From Xenophilus aerolatus (GTDB lineage Bacteria > Pseudomonadota > Gammaproteobacteria > Burkholderiales > Burkholderiaceae_C): a stretch of 64,000 nucleotides of DNA. Of this stretch, positions 20,331-28,785 are shown piece after piece (within the stretch, counting starts at the first letter, position 1; each line of letters starts with the position of its first letter). The notes beneath the pieces are model-generated. The model saw nothing but the letters and a program-made list of their open reading frames with translations. It did not search any database and had not been told where the DNA came from. The stretch spans positions 372,001-436,000 of the forward strand of contig QAIB01000002.1 of NCBI GenBank assembly GCA_030418545.1, in the 5' to 3' direction. Made by a program: the position numbers and the translations under genes.

Positions 20331-21041
20331 ATGGCCTCCGCCTCCCGTCTCCGGGCTGCCCAGCGTGGCGCCTTCCTCGCCAACCCGTGGTTCGCGTCGC
20401 TCACGCGCGGCCAGCGCGAGGCGCTGCTCGGCGCGGCGGAGGTGCTGCACCTGCGCCGCGGCGAAATGCTGTTCCGCCAGGGCGATCCGGTGGGTGCGGC
20501 GGGCAGCGGCTTCTACGGGCTGGCCGCGGGGCTGCTGAAGGCGTCCACGCTGCGCGGCGACGGGCGCGAGGCCATCCTGGCCGTGCTGGAGCCCGGCAAC
20601 TGGTTCGGCGAGATCACGCTCATCGACGGCGAACCGCGCACCCATGATGCGACGGCCCTGTCGTCGGTCGACGTGCTGGTGGTGCCGCCGGCGGCCTTCA
20701 CCCAGCTCATGCGCGATGCGGCCTTCGCCAACGCGATGGCGCGGCTGCTGGCGGGGCGCGTGCGCGTGCTCTACGGCCTGGCCGAGGACAACACCCTGCG
20801 CGACCTGCGCGCACGCGTCGCGCGCCGGCTGCTGACGCTCGCACGGGGCGACGCGACCCAGTCGCCGCGCGCGCGGCCGCGCGTGACGCTGCCGCAGGAG
20901 GCGCTGGCCATGATGCTCGGCGTCACGCGGCAGACCCTGTCGCTGCAGCTGAACGCGCTGGCCGGCGAGGGCGTGATCCGCCTGGGCTACCGGCGCGTGG
21001 ACATCCTCGACGCCGAGGCGCTGGCGCAGCGCGCGCGCTAG
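20331..21041 (+). CDS. Crp/Fnr-family transcriptional regulator
   Basis: A 236-residue regulator with an N-terminal cyclic-nucleotide-binding-type beta-roll (about residues 15-130; LEPGNWFGEITLIDGEPRTH) and a C-terminal helix-turn-helix (LPQEALAMMLGVTRQTLSLQ). The cNMP phosphate-binding loop is present in the form FGEITLIDGEPRTHDA; no Cys cluster of the FNR type is seen, so oxygen sensing by an iron-sulfur centre is unlikely. The ATG at 20331 is preferred to the longer open frame, which would run through the operator. It is divergent from the HD-domain gene. Confidence 0.9.
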   Translation: MASASRLRAAQRGAFLANPWFASLTRGQREALLGAAEVLHLRRGEMLFRQGDPVGAAGSGFYGLAAGLLKASTLRGDGREAILAVLEPGNWFGEITLIDGEPRTHDATALSSVDVLVVPPAAFTQLMRDAAFANAMARLLAGRVRVLYGLAEDNTLRDLRARVARRLLTLARGDATQSPRARPRVTLPQEALAMMLGVTRQTLSLQLNALAGEGVIRLGYRRVDILDAEALAQRAR

Positions 21042-21063
21042 CGACGGCCGCCGCGGCACCCGC

Positions 21064-22188
21064 TCAGCGGATCACGCGCCCGTCGGCCGTGATCGACACC
21101 AGGTCGATGGCCGAGGTGGCCTCGCGCACGCCGGCGCGCAGATTCAGGCGGAAGCCGCCGACGTCGTAGGTCGTCATGCCTGCCAGCGTGCGTGCCAGCG
21201 TCGGCCCGCGGCCGCCGCGGCGCGCTGCCTCGCAGATGGCCTTGGCGGCGATGAAGCCCTCCAATCCCTCGTAGCCGGGGCTGAGGTCGGACTGGTCGAT
21301 CGCGGACAGGTATTCGCGCACGATGGGCGTGGCCCGGCTGCGCGGCGAAGGCACCACCTGCGACACCACCACGCCGCCGATGTCCTTGTCCAGCGCGATG
21401 TACAGCGGGTCGATACCCACCGCCGAGAAATTGAGGAAGGCGCCTGCGTAGCCGGTCTTGCGCATCTTCTGGATGAAGGCGGCCGTGCTCTGGAACAGCG
21501 CGGCCTGGATCACCGCCTGCGGCTGGGCCGCCTGCACGGTGGCCACGGCCGCATCGACCTGCTTCGACTGGCCGGGCATGAAGGCCGTCGCCACCGGCGC
21601 CGGCAGCTTCAGCTCCCTGATCGCACGGTGGACGGCCTCCACGCCGGCGCGGCCCATGGCGTCGTCCTCGCCCACCACGGCGATGCGCGTGAGCCCGAGC
21701 GTGGCGCAGTGCTGCACCATCTTGAACGCCTCGTCGGCCATGCTGGGGCGCACGAAGAACACGTTCGGATGCGCCGCATCGCGCAGCGAATCGGGCGGCG
21801 CGAAGGGCGCGAAGAGCACGGCCCCCTGAGCCTTGGCGACCGTCGCGGCGGCAAGCGTGCTGGCAGTGCCGACGAAGCCGAAGAGGGCGTCCGCCCCCTC
21901 GGCCAGCAACTGGCGCGCGTTGGCGCCGGCCTTCTCGGCCACGTAGCCGTCGTCGAGCTGGCGCAGCTCCACGCGCACCGGCGCGTCCGGACGCTGGTTG
22001 AAGCCATCCACGTACAGTTTGGCCCCGGCGGCGAAGGCCAGGCCGATCTCGCTGGCCGCGCCGGTGAGCGGTGCCGACTGGCCGAGCACGAAGACGGGCC
22101 GACCGCCGGCAGGGGGTGCCGCCCAGGCGGCAGGAGAGAAGGCCGCGGCACCGGCCCACTGGATCAACGCGCGTCGACGTAACTTCAT
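21064..22188 (-). CDS. ABC-type branched-chain amino-acid-like substrate-binding protein
   Basis: A 374-residue periplasmic binding protein of the LivJ/LivK class. The signal peptide is MKLRRRALIQWAGAAAFSPA ending at AWA; the mature protein starts with VFVLGQSAPLTGAASEIGLA, the family opening, and continues with FVRPSMADEAFKMV and GYEGLEGFIAAKA. No permease or ATPase gene is adjacent, so it either shares a transporter coded elsewhere or serves as a sensor. It is divergent from the TonB-like lipoprotein gene, with a small AT-rich promoter region between them. Confidence 0.9.
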   Translation of the reverse strand: MKLRRRALIQWAGAAAFSPAAWAAPPAGGRPVFVLGQSAPLTGAASEIGLAFAAGAKLYVDGFNQRPDAPVRVELRQLDDGYVAEKAGANARQLLAEGADALFGFVGTASTLAAATVAKAQGAVLFAPFAPPDSLRDAAHPNVFFVRPSMADEAFKMVQHCATLGLTRIAVVGEDDAMGRAGVEAVHRAIRELKLPAPVATAFMPGQSKQVDAAVATVQAAQPQAVIQAALFQSTAAFIQKMRKTGYAGAFLNFSAVGIDPLYIALDKDIGGVVVSQVVPSPRSRATPIVREYLSAIDQSDLSPGYEGLEGFIAAKAICEAARRGGRGPTLARTLAGMTTYDVGGFRLNLRAGVREATSAIDLVSITADGRVIR

Positions 22189-22195
22189 GGCGGAA

Positions 22196-22231
22196 TGACG
22201 TTTAGTAACAATTCATTCATGTTAGCAACAT
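22196..22231. promoter_or_regulatory. AT-rich divergent promoter region
   Basis: This is the only AT-rich stretch between the binding-protein gene (start 22188) and the lipoprotein gene. It contains the palindrome ATGTT-AGC-AACAT at 22219-22231. A plausible minus-strand -35 (TTGCTA) and a weak -10 (ACTAAA) lie about 16 nt apart. Because it is a promoter region, coding starts at 22195 or 22219 are unlikely for the lipoprotein. Confidence 0.4.
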
Positions 22232-22278
22232 GTGTGCCGCGGCGGTATGAATGTCCTGCATCGCGGGATGCCTGTTCC

Positions 22279-22785
22279 GTGTGGCGGGGCGTTCTGCTGG
22301 CCGCACTGGTGCTGCTGGCGGGCTGCCTGCCCGAGCGACGCGCGGAGGACATCCAGGCGCGCCCCACGGCCGAGTCGGCGAGCGTGGGCGGGACGGGGGC
22401 CGTGGCCGAGATCGAGCCGCCGTCACCGGCGCCCCTGCCGCCCGGACAGCTTGACGGCCCGCCTCGGGCAGCGCCGCCGCGCGTGGCCAGCACGCGGCCC
22501 GCCCTGGGTGCGGTGGCCGAAGCGCCGCGGCCGATCGCGCAGCTGGCGCCGCGCTACCCGGTGGCGCTGCGCGAGAGCGGCGTCGAAGGCCGGGTGGTGG
22601 CGAGCTTCGTCGTCGACGCCGACGGACGGGCGCGGGACGTGGAGGCGCAGGCCTCGCATGCGGCCTTCGCACAGGAGGTGCGCGAGGTGCTGCCGCGCTG
22701 GCGTTTCCAGCCGGCGCGCGATGCGGCCGGCCAGCCGGTGGCCGCGGCGGTGCGCCAGGTCTTCCGTTTCCGGATCGGGGACTGA
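22279..22785 (+). CDS. TonB C-terminal-domain lipoprotein
   Basis: A small envelope protein with a lipoprotein signal (VWRGVLLAALVLLAGC, lipobox LAGC), a Pro/Ala-rich linker and a TonB C-terminal domain (PIAQLAPRYPVALRESGVEG through VPRWRFQPARD-like LPRWRFQPARD). I chose the GTG at 22279 because it gives a standard short signal peptide; the frame stays open to ATGs at 22219 and 22195, but those add 20-28 residues rich in Cys and acidic residues in front of the signal and begin in the promoter region. With Leu after the lipidated Cys, outer-membrane sorting is expected. No ExbB/ExbD genes are near. Confidence 0.78.
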   Translation: MWRGVLLAALVLLAGCLPERRAEDIQARPTAESASVGGTGAVAEIEPPSPAPLPPGQLDGPPRAAPPRVASTRPALGAVAEAPRPIAQLAPRYPVALRESGVEGRVVASFVVDADGRARDVEAQASHAAFAQEVREVLPRWRFQPARDAAGQPVAAAVRQVFRFRIGD

Positions 22786-22816
22786 CGGCCGGGCGTGGTT
22801 GCGTGGTGCGCGCGGC

Positions 22817-23566
22817 TCAGCGCCGGCGGAACACCACGTCCCACACGCCGTGTCCGAGCTTGAGGCCGCGGTTCTCGAACTTGGTCAGCGGCCGGTAGTC
22901 GGGCTTGGGCGCCCAGCCGTCCGCTGCGGCACTGGTGTTCGCCAGCAGGGGCTCGGCGCCCAGCACCTCGCGCATCTGCTCGGCATAGGGCTGCCAGTCG
23001 GTGGCGCAGTGCAGGTAGCCGCCGGGCTGGAGGTGCTCGGCCAGCTGGCGCACGAAGGGCGGCTGGATCAGCCGCCGCTTGTTGTGGCGCTTCTTGTGCC
23101 AGGGGTCGGGGAAGAACACGTGGATCCCGGCCAGCGAGCCGGGCGCGAGCATGTGTTCCAGCACCTCGACCGCGTCGTGCGCGCAGATGCGGATGTTGGT
23201 GATCTGCTGCTCCCCGATGCGCTTGAGCAGCGCGCCGACGCCGGGCTCGTGCACCTCGCAGCACAGGAAGTTGTCCTCGGGCCGCACGCGGGCGATGTGC
23301 GCCGTGGCCTCGCCCATGCCGAAGCCGATCTCCAGGATGGTGGGCGCGTGGCGGCCGAAGGCGGCGTCGAGGTCCAGGCGCTCTTCGCGGTAGGGCAGCA
23401 GGAACTCCGGGCCCCAGGTCTCGAAGGCCTTGGCCTGGCCGCCGGTGGTGCGCCCGGCGCGGCGCACGAAGCTCTTCAGGCGCCGGTGCGGGAAGCCCTG
23501 CGGGGTGGTGGCGTCGTCGTTGTCGGAGCCGTCGGCGGTCGGGGGCGAGGCAGGGATGTCGATCAC
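22817..23566 (-). CDS. trmB: tRNA (guanine-N7-)-methyltransferase TrmB
   Basis: Methylates G46 of tRNA using S-adenosylmethionine. The 249-residue product carries the SAM site [30 protein letters not shown], and the diagnostic [15 protein letters not shown] block near the active site, ending in [17 protein letters not shown]. The start is a GTG at 23566 that overlaps the gluQ stop (GTGA), so the two are coupled. A TACAAT box lies 8 nt before the GTG and may give an additional near-leaderless transcript. Confidence 0.95.
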   Translation of the reverse strand: MIDIPASPPTADGSDNDDATTPQGFPHRRLKSFVRRAGRTTGGQAKAFETWGPEFLLPYREERLDLDAAFGRHAPTILEIGFGMGEATAHIARVRPEDNFLCCEVHEPGVGALLKRIGEQQITNIRICAHDAVEVLEHMLAPGSLAGIHVFFPDPWHKKRHNKRRLIQPPFVRQLAEHLQPGGYLHCATDWQPYAEQMREVLGAEPLLANTSAAADGWAPKPDYRPLTKFENRGLKLGHGVWDVVFRRR

Positions 23567-24519
23567 GGGCGCGGATTGTAGAGAGCGGCCCAGGGTGCCA
23601 CCCACTGCGCCAGTGCCTCGGCGGGCGTGGCCGCGGCGGAAGGCGGCAGCCCGAGCACGGCCGCCGCCGCCTGCAGCGCGCCCAGGGCTTCGGCCAGCGC
23701 GCCGGTGGTGAGCGCGGTGGCGCCGTTCTGCTTCGACAGCTTCTGCCCGTCGGCGCCCATCACCAGCGGCGTGTGCAGGTAGCGCGGTGCGGGACAGCCC
23801 AGCGCTCGCTGCAGCAGGATCTGGCGCGGCGTGTTGTCGGCCAGGTCTTCGCCGCGCACGACGTCGGTGATGCCCTGCGCCGCATCGTCCACCACGACCG
23901 CCAGCTGGTAGGCCCACGGGCCGTCGGCGCGGCGCAGCACGAAGTCGCCGACCTCGCGCGCCACGGCCTGCCGTTGCGGGCCGAGCCGCCGGTCCGTCCA
24001 GCGCACCTCGTCCGCTATGGTTTCGATAGCTGCCTGCGCAGGCGGGGCGGACGCTGCGGGCACTTCTTGTTCGAATTTCCAGGTCGCGAAGCGCCAGGCC
24101 CGCGCGGGCTTGCCGTGCAGACCGTCGCGGCAGGTGCCGGGGTAGACGCGCTCGCCATGGCGCTCATGCGCCACGCCGCGCGCGGCCAGGGCGGCGTCGA
24201 TCTCGCGGCGCGTGCAGCCGCAGGGGTAGGCCAGGCCGGCCGCCATGAGGCGCTGCAGTGCGGCCTCGTACAGCGCGCCGCGCGCGCTTTGCCACACGGG
24301 CGCCTCGTCGGCGATCAGCCCGCAGGCCGCGAGCTGGCCGAGGATGTGCTCGCCCAGCCCGGGCAGGCAGCGCTCGGTGTCGGCGTCCTCGATGCGTACC
24401 AGCCAGCGCCCGCCGGCGGCGCGGGCATCGAGCCAGCTGGCGAGCGCGGCGACCAGCGAGCCCGCATGCAGCGGCCCGGTCGGCGAGGGGGCAAAGCGGC
24501 CGATGTATGTGGCCCCCAC
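23563..24519 (-). CDS. gluQ: glutamyl-Q tRNA(Asp) synthetase
   Basis: A 318-residue truncated GluRS paralogue that glutamylates the queuosine base of tRNA(Asp). It has [20 protein letters not shown] (HIGH-type signature), KLSKQNG (KMSKS-type) and zinc-ligand cysteines in [10 protein letters not shown] and YPGTCRDG, and lacks an anticodon-binding domain. The start is a GTG at 24519 four codons before YIGRF; the upstream frame is repeat sequence. A 17-nt repeat motif lies in frame around codon 164 (AIETIA), inside an Ala/Pro-rich insertion relative to the expected domain. The stop overlaps trmB. Confidence 0.94.
   Translation of the reverse strand: MGATYIGRFAPSPTGPLHAGSLVAALASWLDARAAGGRWLVRIEDADTERCLPGLGEHILGQLAACGLIADEAPVWQSARGALYEAALQRLMAAGLAYPCGCTRREIDAALAARGVAHERHGERVYPGTCRDGLHGKPARAWRFATWKFEQEVPAASAPPAQAAIETIADEVRWTDRRLGPQRQAVAREVGDFVLRRADGPWAYQLAVVVDDAAQGITDVVRGEDLADNTPRQILLQRALGCPAPRYLHTPLVMGADGQKLSKQNGATALTTGALAEALGALQAAAAVLGLPPSAAATPAEALAQWVAPWAALYNPRP
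23575..23580 (-). promoter_or_regulatory. -10 box TACAAT 8 nt before trmB
   Basis: On the minus strand, GGCCGCTCTC-TACAAT is followed by 8 nt and the GTG of trmB. The same layout, with 6 nt, precedes trhO, dnaE and pip. No clear -35 box is visible. It lies inside the 3' end of gluQ. Confidence 0.4.
24014..24030. repeat. GCTAY-N7 stem-loop motif inside gluQ
   Basis: GCTAT-GGTTTCG-ATAGC, a 5-bp stem with a 7-nt loop, followed by TGCCTGCGCAGGC. On the coding strand it is read in frame as AIETIA. Same geometry as seven other copies in the window. Confidence 0.65.
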
Positions 24520-24601
24520 GCTCCCCGCTGCGCGAGGTTCGCTGCCCCCCGAGGGGGTGCTCGCCGCCTTGGGGCGGCCCGGCGGCGGCTCGGGGCCTTG
24601 G
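24511..24601. repeat. GC-rich double-hairpin repeat spanning the gluQ start
   Basis: Contains CCCCC-GA-GGGGG at about 24547-24558 and GCCGCC-TTGG-GGCGGC at about 24568-24585. It fills the gap between the FAD-oxidoreductase stop and gluQ and runs into the first codons of gluQ, including its GTG. The structure and composition are those of a dispersed intergenic repeat; only one copy is in this window. Confidence 0.5.
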
Positions 24602-24610
24602 GTCACGCGC

Positions 24611-25684
24611 TCAGGCGACGTCGAGCGCGAGCGAAAGGCCCGAGACGAAGGCGTCCTCGACCCGGTGCCCGGTGCACCAGTCGCCGGCCACGCCGAGGCC
24701 GGCCGCGTCGTCCCACAGGTGCGTCTTGCCCAGCGGCGTCTGCGTCTTGGCCTCGGTCCACAGGCGGGCCTGGGCGAAGGAGGGCGTGGCGAGGATGCCG
24801 GTGATCTCGGCAAAGGCGCGCTGCAGCTTGGCCTCGATGCGCGGCGCGTCGTCGCGCAGGTGCTCCTGCGACCACGCGGGGCTGGCCTGCACCGTCCAGC
24901 GTTCGACCTGCGTGCGGCCGGGCTTGGAGGATTCGCGCGCCACCCAGGCCACGCGGTGGTGGGTGGAGAGCGCGGCGTTCCACTGCGGGCCCAGCGACCA
25001 CAGCGCCGGCTGGTTGGCCTGCGGGTAGGCGAGGTTCAGCGACCAGCAGGGCGCGATGGTCACGCCGCCGAGCGCCTCGAAGAGGGCCGGCGCCGCGCCG
25101 CGCAGCAGCACGCGCGCGGCACCGGGCGTGACGGCCAGCAGCACGGCGTCGAAGCCCGCCTGCACCGACTGCGCACCTTCGGCTTCGGCGATGCGCAACT
25201 GCCAGCCGCGCTCGGTCAGCGGGTCGCGTTCGATCGCCGTGACGCCGCAGCCGGTGCGCACGTGCGTACCTAGCGGCGCGGCCCAGTGCGTGGCCAGGGC
25301 ATCCATGCGCGGCGTCGCGACCCAGTGCGACTCGCGTCGGGGCAGCGCCGCCTCGGCCACGCGGCCATGGGCGTCGAGCACGCGCACGGCGTTGGCGCTC
25401 CAGCGCTTGCAGGGGGCGTACGTCGCGTCCAGCGCCTGCTGGAAGCGCGGGTCGCGCACGGTGAAGTACTGCGCGCCGGAATCGAAGCTGCCGAAGGGCG
25501 TGTCCTCGCTGGCCATGCGGCCGCCGACCTGCGCCGCCCGCTCGAAGACCGTGACCTCGTGCCCGGCCTGCACCAGGGTGCGTGCGGCCGTGAGTCCGGC
25601 CAGGCCGGCACCGACGATGGCGATGCGGCGCGGGGCCGCGGCGGAGGCAGGGGGGCGGGAAGTGCGAGGGCGGCGGGTCGTCAT
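24611..25684 (-). CDS. FAD-dependent amine-oxidase/renalase-like oxidoreductase
   Basis: A 357-residue flavoprotein. The Rossmann FAD site is [19 protein letters not shown] (GxGxxG at residues 25-30), followed by [15 protein letters not shown]; the C-terminus has the second FAD contact [20 protein letters not shown]. Overall build is that of bacterial renalase-like NAD(P)/FAD oxidoreductases rather than large amine oxidases. Residues 1-20 form a basic, Pro/Ser/Ala-rich extension. It lies upstream of gluQ on the same strand across a repeat and may be cotranscribed. Substrate unknown. Confidence 0.88.
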   Translation of the reverse strand: MTTRRPRTSRPPASAAAPRRIAIVGAGLAGLTAARTLVQAGHEVTVFERAAQVGGRMASEDTPFGSFDSGAQYFTVRDPRFQQALDATYAPCKRWSANAVRVLDAHGRVAEAALPRRESHWVATPRMDALATHWAAPLGTHVRTGCGVTAIERDPLTERGWQLRIAEAEGAQSVQAGFDAVLLAVTPGAARVLLRGAAPALFEALGGVTIAPCWSLNLAYPQANQPALWSLGPQWNAALSTHHRVAWVARESSKPGRTQVERWTVQASPAWSQEHLRDDAPRIEAKLQRAFAEITGILATPSFAQARLWTEAKTQTPLGKTHLWDDAAGLGVAGDWCTGHRVEDAFVSGLSLALDVA

Positions 25685-25758
25685 GGTTGTTGTGCGGAGG
25701 CGGCGAGAGGGATGGATGCCGGGCCGACTCTACAACTTCCCGCGCCGGGTCCCGGCGA

Positions 25759-26748
25759 TCAACGTCCGCGGTGCCGGTGCAGCAGCGCCTCGCGCGTGCC
25801 TTCGTGCTCGAAGCGCTGCAGCCACCATTGCAGCGCCAGCCCGGGGCTGCCGGCGGCGCGCACCCGCCAGGCGCAGTGCAGCGAGCCGGCGGGCGGCACC
25901 CGCTCGGTGGCGCGCACGACGAGGTGGCCGGCTTCCACGTAGGGCCGCGCCAAGGGCTCGGGCAGGAAGCCGCCGCCCAGCCCGTGCAGCTGCGCATGCA
26001 GCTTGGCCTGCATGGTCGGCACGGTGAGGATGTCCTGCCCGCCCACCAGGTTGACGTTCATGCTCTGGCCCTGCCGCGCCGAGTCGGCCGCCGCCACGCC
26101 GCGGTGGGTGCGGATGGTGGCGTCGCTCAGCGGCTCGGCCGCGCGCGCCAGCGGATGGTTCGGCGCCACCGCGTAGACGAAGCGGATCTCGCCCAGCGGC
26201 CGGCTGCGGATGCCCGTGGCCGTGAAGGACAGGCTCGCCGCGTCGAGCACGGTGCCGATGGCCAGGTCGGCCTCGCCGCGGGTCAGGGCCTCGATGGTGC
26301 CCAGCAGCGTCTCGTCGCGCAGCTTCAGGCGCGTGGGCGGCTCTTCGGCGTAGAAGGCACCCACCAGGTCGAACAGCGGGTCGCGCGCGATCACGCTGTC
26401 GATGGCGATGGTGAACTGCGGCTCCCAGCCGGTGGCCACGCGGCGCACGCGGTTGGCCACGGCGTCGATCTCGCCGAGCAGGCGGCCGGCCTCGCGCAGC
26501 AGTTCGGCACCGGCTTCGGTCAGGCGCGCCTGGCGGGCGCTGCGGTCGAAGAGCAGCACGTCCAGCGCGTCCTCGATCTGTCGCACGCGGTAGCTCAGGG
26601 CGCTGGGCACCAGGTCGAGCGTGCGTGCGGCGCCGGCAAAGCTGCCCGCCTGCACGATGGTCTGCAGCATGGCCAGGGCGTCGGGCGTGAGCACGTCGCG
26701 GGGGCTGGGCGGCGGCGGCGTGGCAGGGGTGCGGGGCGGTCTGGGCAT
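25759..26748 (-). CDS. LysR-family regulator divergent from the pirin operon
   Basis: A 329-residue LysR regulator. The DNA-binding domain begins only after a Pro/Thr-rich tail of about 20 residues (DVLTPDALAMLQTIVQAGSF, then LDLVPSALSYRVRQIEDAL). The effector domain contains ATGIRSRPLGEIRFVYAVAP. I chose the ATG at 26748; another in frame at 26766 lies inside the operator palindrome. It is divergent from pirin-DoxX-flavodoxin-pirin and is the obvious candidate regulator of that operon. Confidence 0.9.
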   Translation of the reverse strand: MPRPPRTPATPPPPSPRDVLTPDALAMLQTIVQAGSFAGAARTLDLVPSALSYRVRQIEDALDVLLFDRSARQARLTEAGAELLREAGRLLGEIDAVANRVRRVATGWEPQFTIAIDSVIARDPLFDLVGAFYAEEPPTRLKLRDETLLGTIEALTRGEADLAIGTVLDAASLSFTATGIRSRPLGEIRFVYAVAPNHPLARAAEPLSDATIRTHRGVAAADSARQGQSMNVNLVGGQDILTVPTMQAKLHAQLHGLGGGFLPEPLARPYVEAGHLVVRATERVPPAGSLHCAWRVRAAGSPGLALQWWLQRFEHEGTREALLHRHRGR

Positions 26749-26758
26749 CGCCCGATTC

Positions 26759-26779
26759 TCATTCAAAAAATTTGAATGA
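26759..26779. promoter_or_regulatory. 21-bp palindromic operator for the LysR/pirin pair
   Basis: Perfect 9-bp arms TCATTCAAA and TTTGAATGA around a central AAA. It lies just before the LysR start and about 130 bp before the pirin start. The T-N11-A spacing of LysR sites is satisfied within it. The remaining gap to 26908 shows no clear -10/-35 pair. Confidence 0.65.
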
Positions 26780-26908
26780 TGTCTTCAAGTCCGCACGTCT
26801 TTTCGCTCGGGCCCAAGGCCTAAAGTTCATTCCATCGCGGCGCATCCGGCGCTGCTCACGAGAGGGGCGAGGCAAGGCCCGCCTCCGATGCAGACAAGGA
26901 GTTCAACG

Positions 26909-27610
26909 ATGTTGCAAGTCCGCAAGTCCCAGGAACGAGGCTACGCCGACCACGGCTGGCTCAAGTCCTTCCACAGCTTTTCCTTCGCCGGCTACTACGA
27001 CCCGAAATTCATGGGTTGGGGCAACCTGCGGGTGATCAACGAAGACCGCGTGGCGGGCGGTGCCGGCTTCGGCACCCACGGCCACAAGGACATGGAGATC
27101 ATCAGCTACGTGCTCGACGGCGAGCTGGCGCACAAGGACAGCATGGGCAACGTGGAGTCGATCCCGCCCGGCGAGGTGCAGCGCATGAGCGCCGGCCGCG
27201 GCGTGATGCACAGCGAGTTCAACCACAAGCAGGACTCGACCACGCACTTCCTGCAGATCTGGATCGAACCCAACCAGCGCGGCATCACGCCCGGCTACGA
27301 GCAGAAGAAGTTCGACGCGGCCGACAAGCGTGGCAAGCTGCGCCTGGTGGCTTCGCCCGACGGCGCCGACGGCTCGGTGACGGTGCATGCCGATGCGAAA
27401 CTCTATGCCGGCCTGCTCGACGGCGCCGAATCGGCCGACCTGGTGCTGGACCCGAAGCGCAAGAGCTACGTGCACCTGGTGCGCGGCGAGCTCGAGGTCA
27501 ACGGCCAGAAGCTCAGCGGCGGTGATGCCGCGCTGATCGCCGACGAGAGTGCCCTGCACCTGGCCGGCGGCAAGGACGCCGAGGTGCTGGTCTTCGACCT
27601 CGCCGCCTGA
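26909..27610 (+). CDS. pirin-family protein (YhhW type)
   Basis: A 233-residue bicupin of the pirin family. The family core FHSFSFAGYYDPKFMGWGNL, the metal-site His residues in FGTHGHKDMEIISYVLDGEL and MSAGRGVMHSEFN, and EVLVFDLA at the end are clear. Pirins of the YhhW type show quercetinase activity in vitro, though the physiological role is usually redox or stress related. The ATG at 26909 has AAGGAG at an ideal distance; an in-frame ATG at 26888 lacks one. First gene of the pirin-DoxX-flavodoxin-pirin unit, followed by a strong hairpin terminator. Confidence 0.93.
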   Translation: MLQVRKSQERGYADHGWLKSFHSFSFAGYYDPKFMGWGNLRVINEDRVAGGAGFGTHGHKDMEIISYVLDGELAHKDSMGNVESIPPGEVQRMSAGRGVMHSEFNHKQDSTTHFLQIWIEPNQRGITPGYEQKKFDAADKRGKLRLVASPDGADGSVTVHADAKLYAGLLDGAESADLVLDPKRKSYVHLVRGELEVNGQKLSGGDAALIADESALHLAGGKDAEVLVFDLAA

Positions 27611-27616
27611 GTCCCC

Positions 27617-27652
27617 GGGCCGGCACCGCCGAAAGGCGGTGCCGGCCCTTTT
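27617..27652 (+). terminator. strong intrinsic terminator after pirin 1
   Basis: A 14-bp perfect stem (GGGCCGGCACCGCC pairing with GGCGGTGCCGGCCC) closed by GAAA and followed by TTTT. It starts 7 bp after the pirin stop and should end most transcripts before doxX. Confidence 0.92.
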
Positions 27653-27662
27653 CGTGTTCGAC

Positions 27663-27718
27663 GTTTTCTTTTTTCTTTCTTTCTTTCTTCCTCGTTTTTC
27701 TTTTTCAACAGGAGTTTT
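27663..27718 (+). promoter_or_regulatory. polypyrimidine leader of doxX
   Basis: Some 44 bases are almost only T and C, including four tandem TTTC units, followed by CAACAGGAG and the doxX ATG. No promoter boxes are recognisable in the 69 bp between the terminator and the start. It is the longest low-complexity tract in the window. Confidence 0.5.
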
Positions 27719-27720
27719 CC

Positions 27721-28143
27721 ATGGCCATCACCAACACCTCGACCACCACCCCCACGCAAGACGGCGTGGCGCTTCTCGGCCGCGTGCTGATCGCAGCGCT
27801 GTTCATTCCCGCCGGCTTCGGCAAGCTGATGGGCTTCGCCGGAACGACCGGCTACATCGCGTCGGTCGGACTGCCACTGCCGCAGGTCGGCGCCGTGATC
27901 GCCATCCTGGTCGAACTCGTGCTCGGCATCGCGCTGCTGGTGGGCTTCAAGACCCGCATCGCCGCGCTGCTGATCGCCATCTTCACGGTGGTCGCCGCCA
28001 TCTTCTTCCACAACTACTGGGCGATGCCGGCCGACAAAGCCTTCGTGAACCAGCTCATGTTCTGGAAGAACATCGCCATCGCCGGCGGCCTGCTGGGCTT
28101 CTTCGCCTTCGGCCCGGGCCGCTTCAGCATCGACAAGAAGTAA
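27721..28143 (+). CDS. DoxX-family membrane protein
   Basis: A 140-residue inner-membrane protein of the DoxX family with about four membrane helices. Family features are LLGRVLIAALFIPAGFGKLM, VAIVELVLGIALLVGF-type helix (here AILVELVLGIALLVGFKTRI) and a His/Asn/Trp patch FHNYWAMP. AGGAG precedes the ATG. DoxX proteins are often encoded beside pirins and flavodoxins and have been linked to thiol/quinone redox stress. It is separated from pirin 1 by a terminator and a pyrimidine-rich leader, so its expression may be set separately. Confidence 0.9.
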   Translation: MAITNTSTTTPTQDGVALLGRVLIAALFIPAGFGKLMGFAGTTGYIASVGLPLPQVGAVIAILVELVLGIALLVGFKTRIAALLIAIFTVVAAIFFHNYWAMPADKAFVNQLMFWKNIAIAGGLLGFFAFGPGRFSIDKK

Positions 28144-28165
28144 TTCCGCGCAAGGACACGCCACC

Positions 28166-28717
28166 ATGAGCGATATCGTCATCGTCTACCACTCCGGCTA
28201 CGGCCATACCCAGCGCGTGGCGCAGGCCGTGGCGCAGGGCGCGCAGGCCGAGCTGCTCGCCATCGATGCGGACGGCAACCTGCCGGAAGGCGGCTGGGAG
28301 CTGCTGGCCGGCGCCAAGACCATCGTGCTGGGCTCGCCCACCTACATGGGCGGGCCGAGCTGGCAGTTCAAGAAGTTCGCCGACGCCTCGTCGAAGGTCT
28401 GGTACGCCCAGGGCTGGAAGGACAAGCTCTTCGCCGGCTTCACCAACAGCGCGACCATGAACGGCGACAAGTTCTCCACGCTGACCTACCTGTGGCAGCT
28501 GGCGATGCAGCACAGCGGGCTGTGGCTGAGCATCGGCATCAAGCCGCACAACGACAAGGCCGCCACGCGCCATTCGCCCAACTACGTGGGCGGCTACGGT
28601 GGCCTGCTGACCACCTCGCCGTCGGACGCGAGCGCCGCCGAGGTGCCGCAGGGTGACCTCGATACGGCGCAGGCCTTTGGCGAACGTATCGCCGAGGTCA
28701 CGGCCGCTCGCGGCTGA
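28166..28717 (+). CDS. flavodoxin-fold NAD(P)H:quinone oxidoreductase (WrbA-like)
   Basis: A 183-residue flavodoxin-fold protein. The FMN phosphate loop is YHSGYGHTQRVAQAV at residues 8-22; GSPTYMGGPSWQFKKF and GGYGGLLTTSPSD supply the other FMN contacts, as in WrbA-type quinone reductases. Two-electron reduction of quinones without radical formation is the expected reaction. It starts 22 bp after doxX and is followed by the second pirin gene, so all four proteins point to protection against quinones or electrophiles. Confidence 0.9.
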   Translation: MSDIVIVYHSGYGHTQRVAQAVAQGAQAELLAIDADGNLPEGGWELLAGAKTIVLGSPTYMGGPSWQFKKFADASSKVWYAQGWKDKLFAGFTNSATMNGDKFSTLTYLWQLAMQHSGLWLSIGIKPHNDKAATRHSPNYVGGYGGLLTTSPSDASAAEVPQGDLDTAQAFGERIAEVTAARG

Positions 28718-28785
28718 ACGCAGGCCGCAGGCAAAGGCGGGATACTGCCGCCTTGTTTCCCCACGACCACGAAGGAGCTCCCCGC

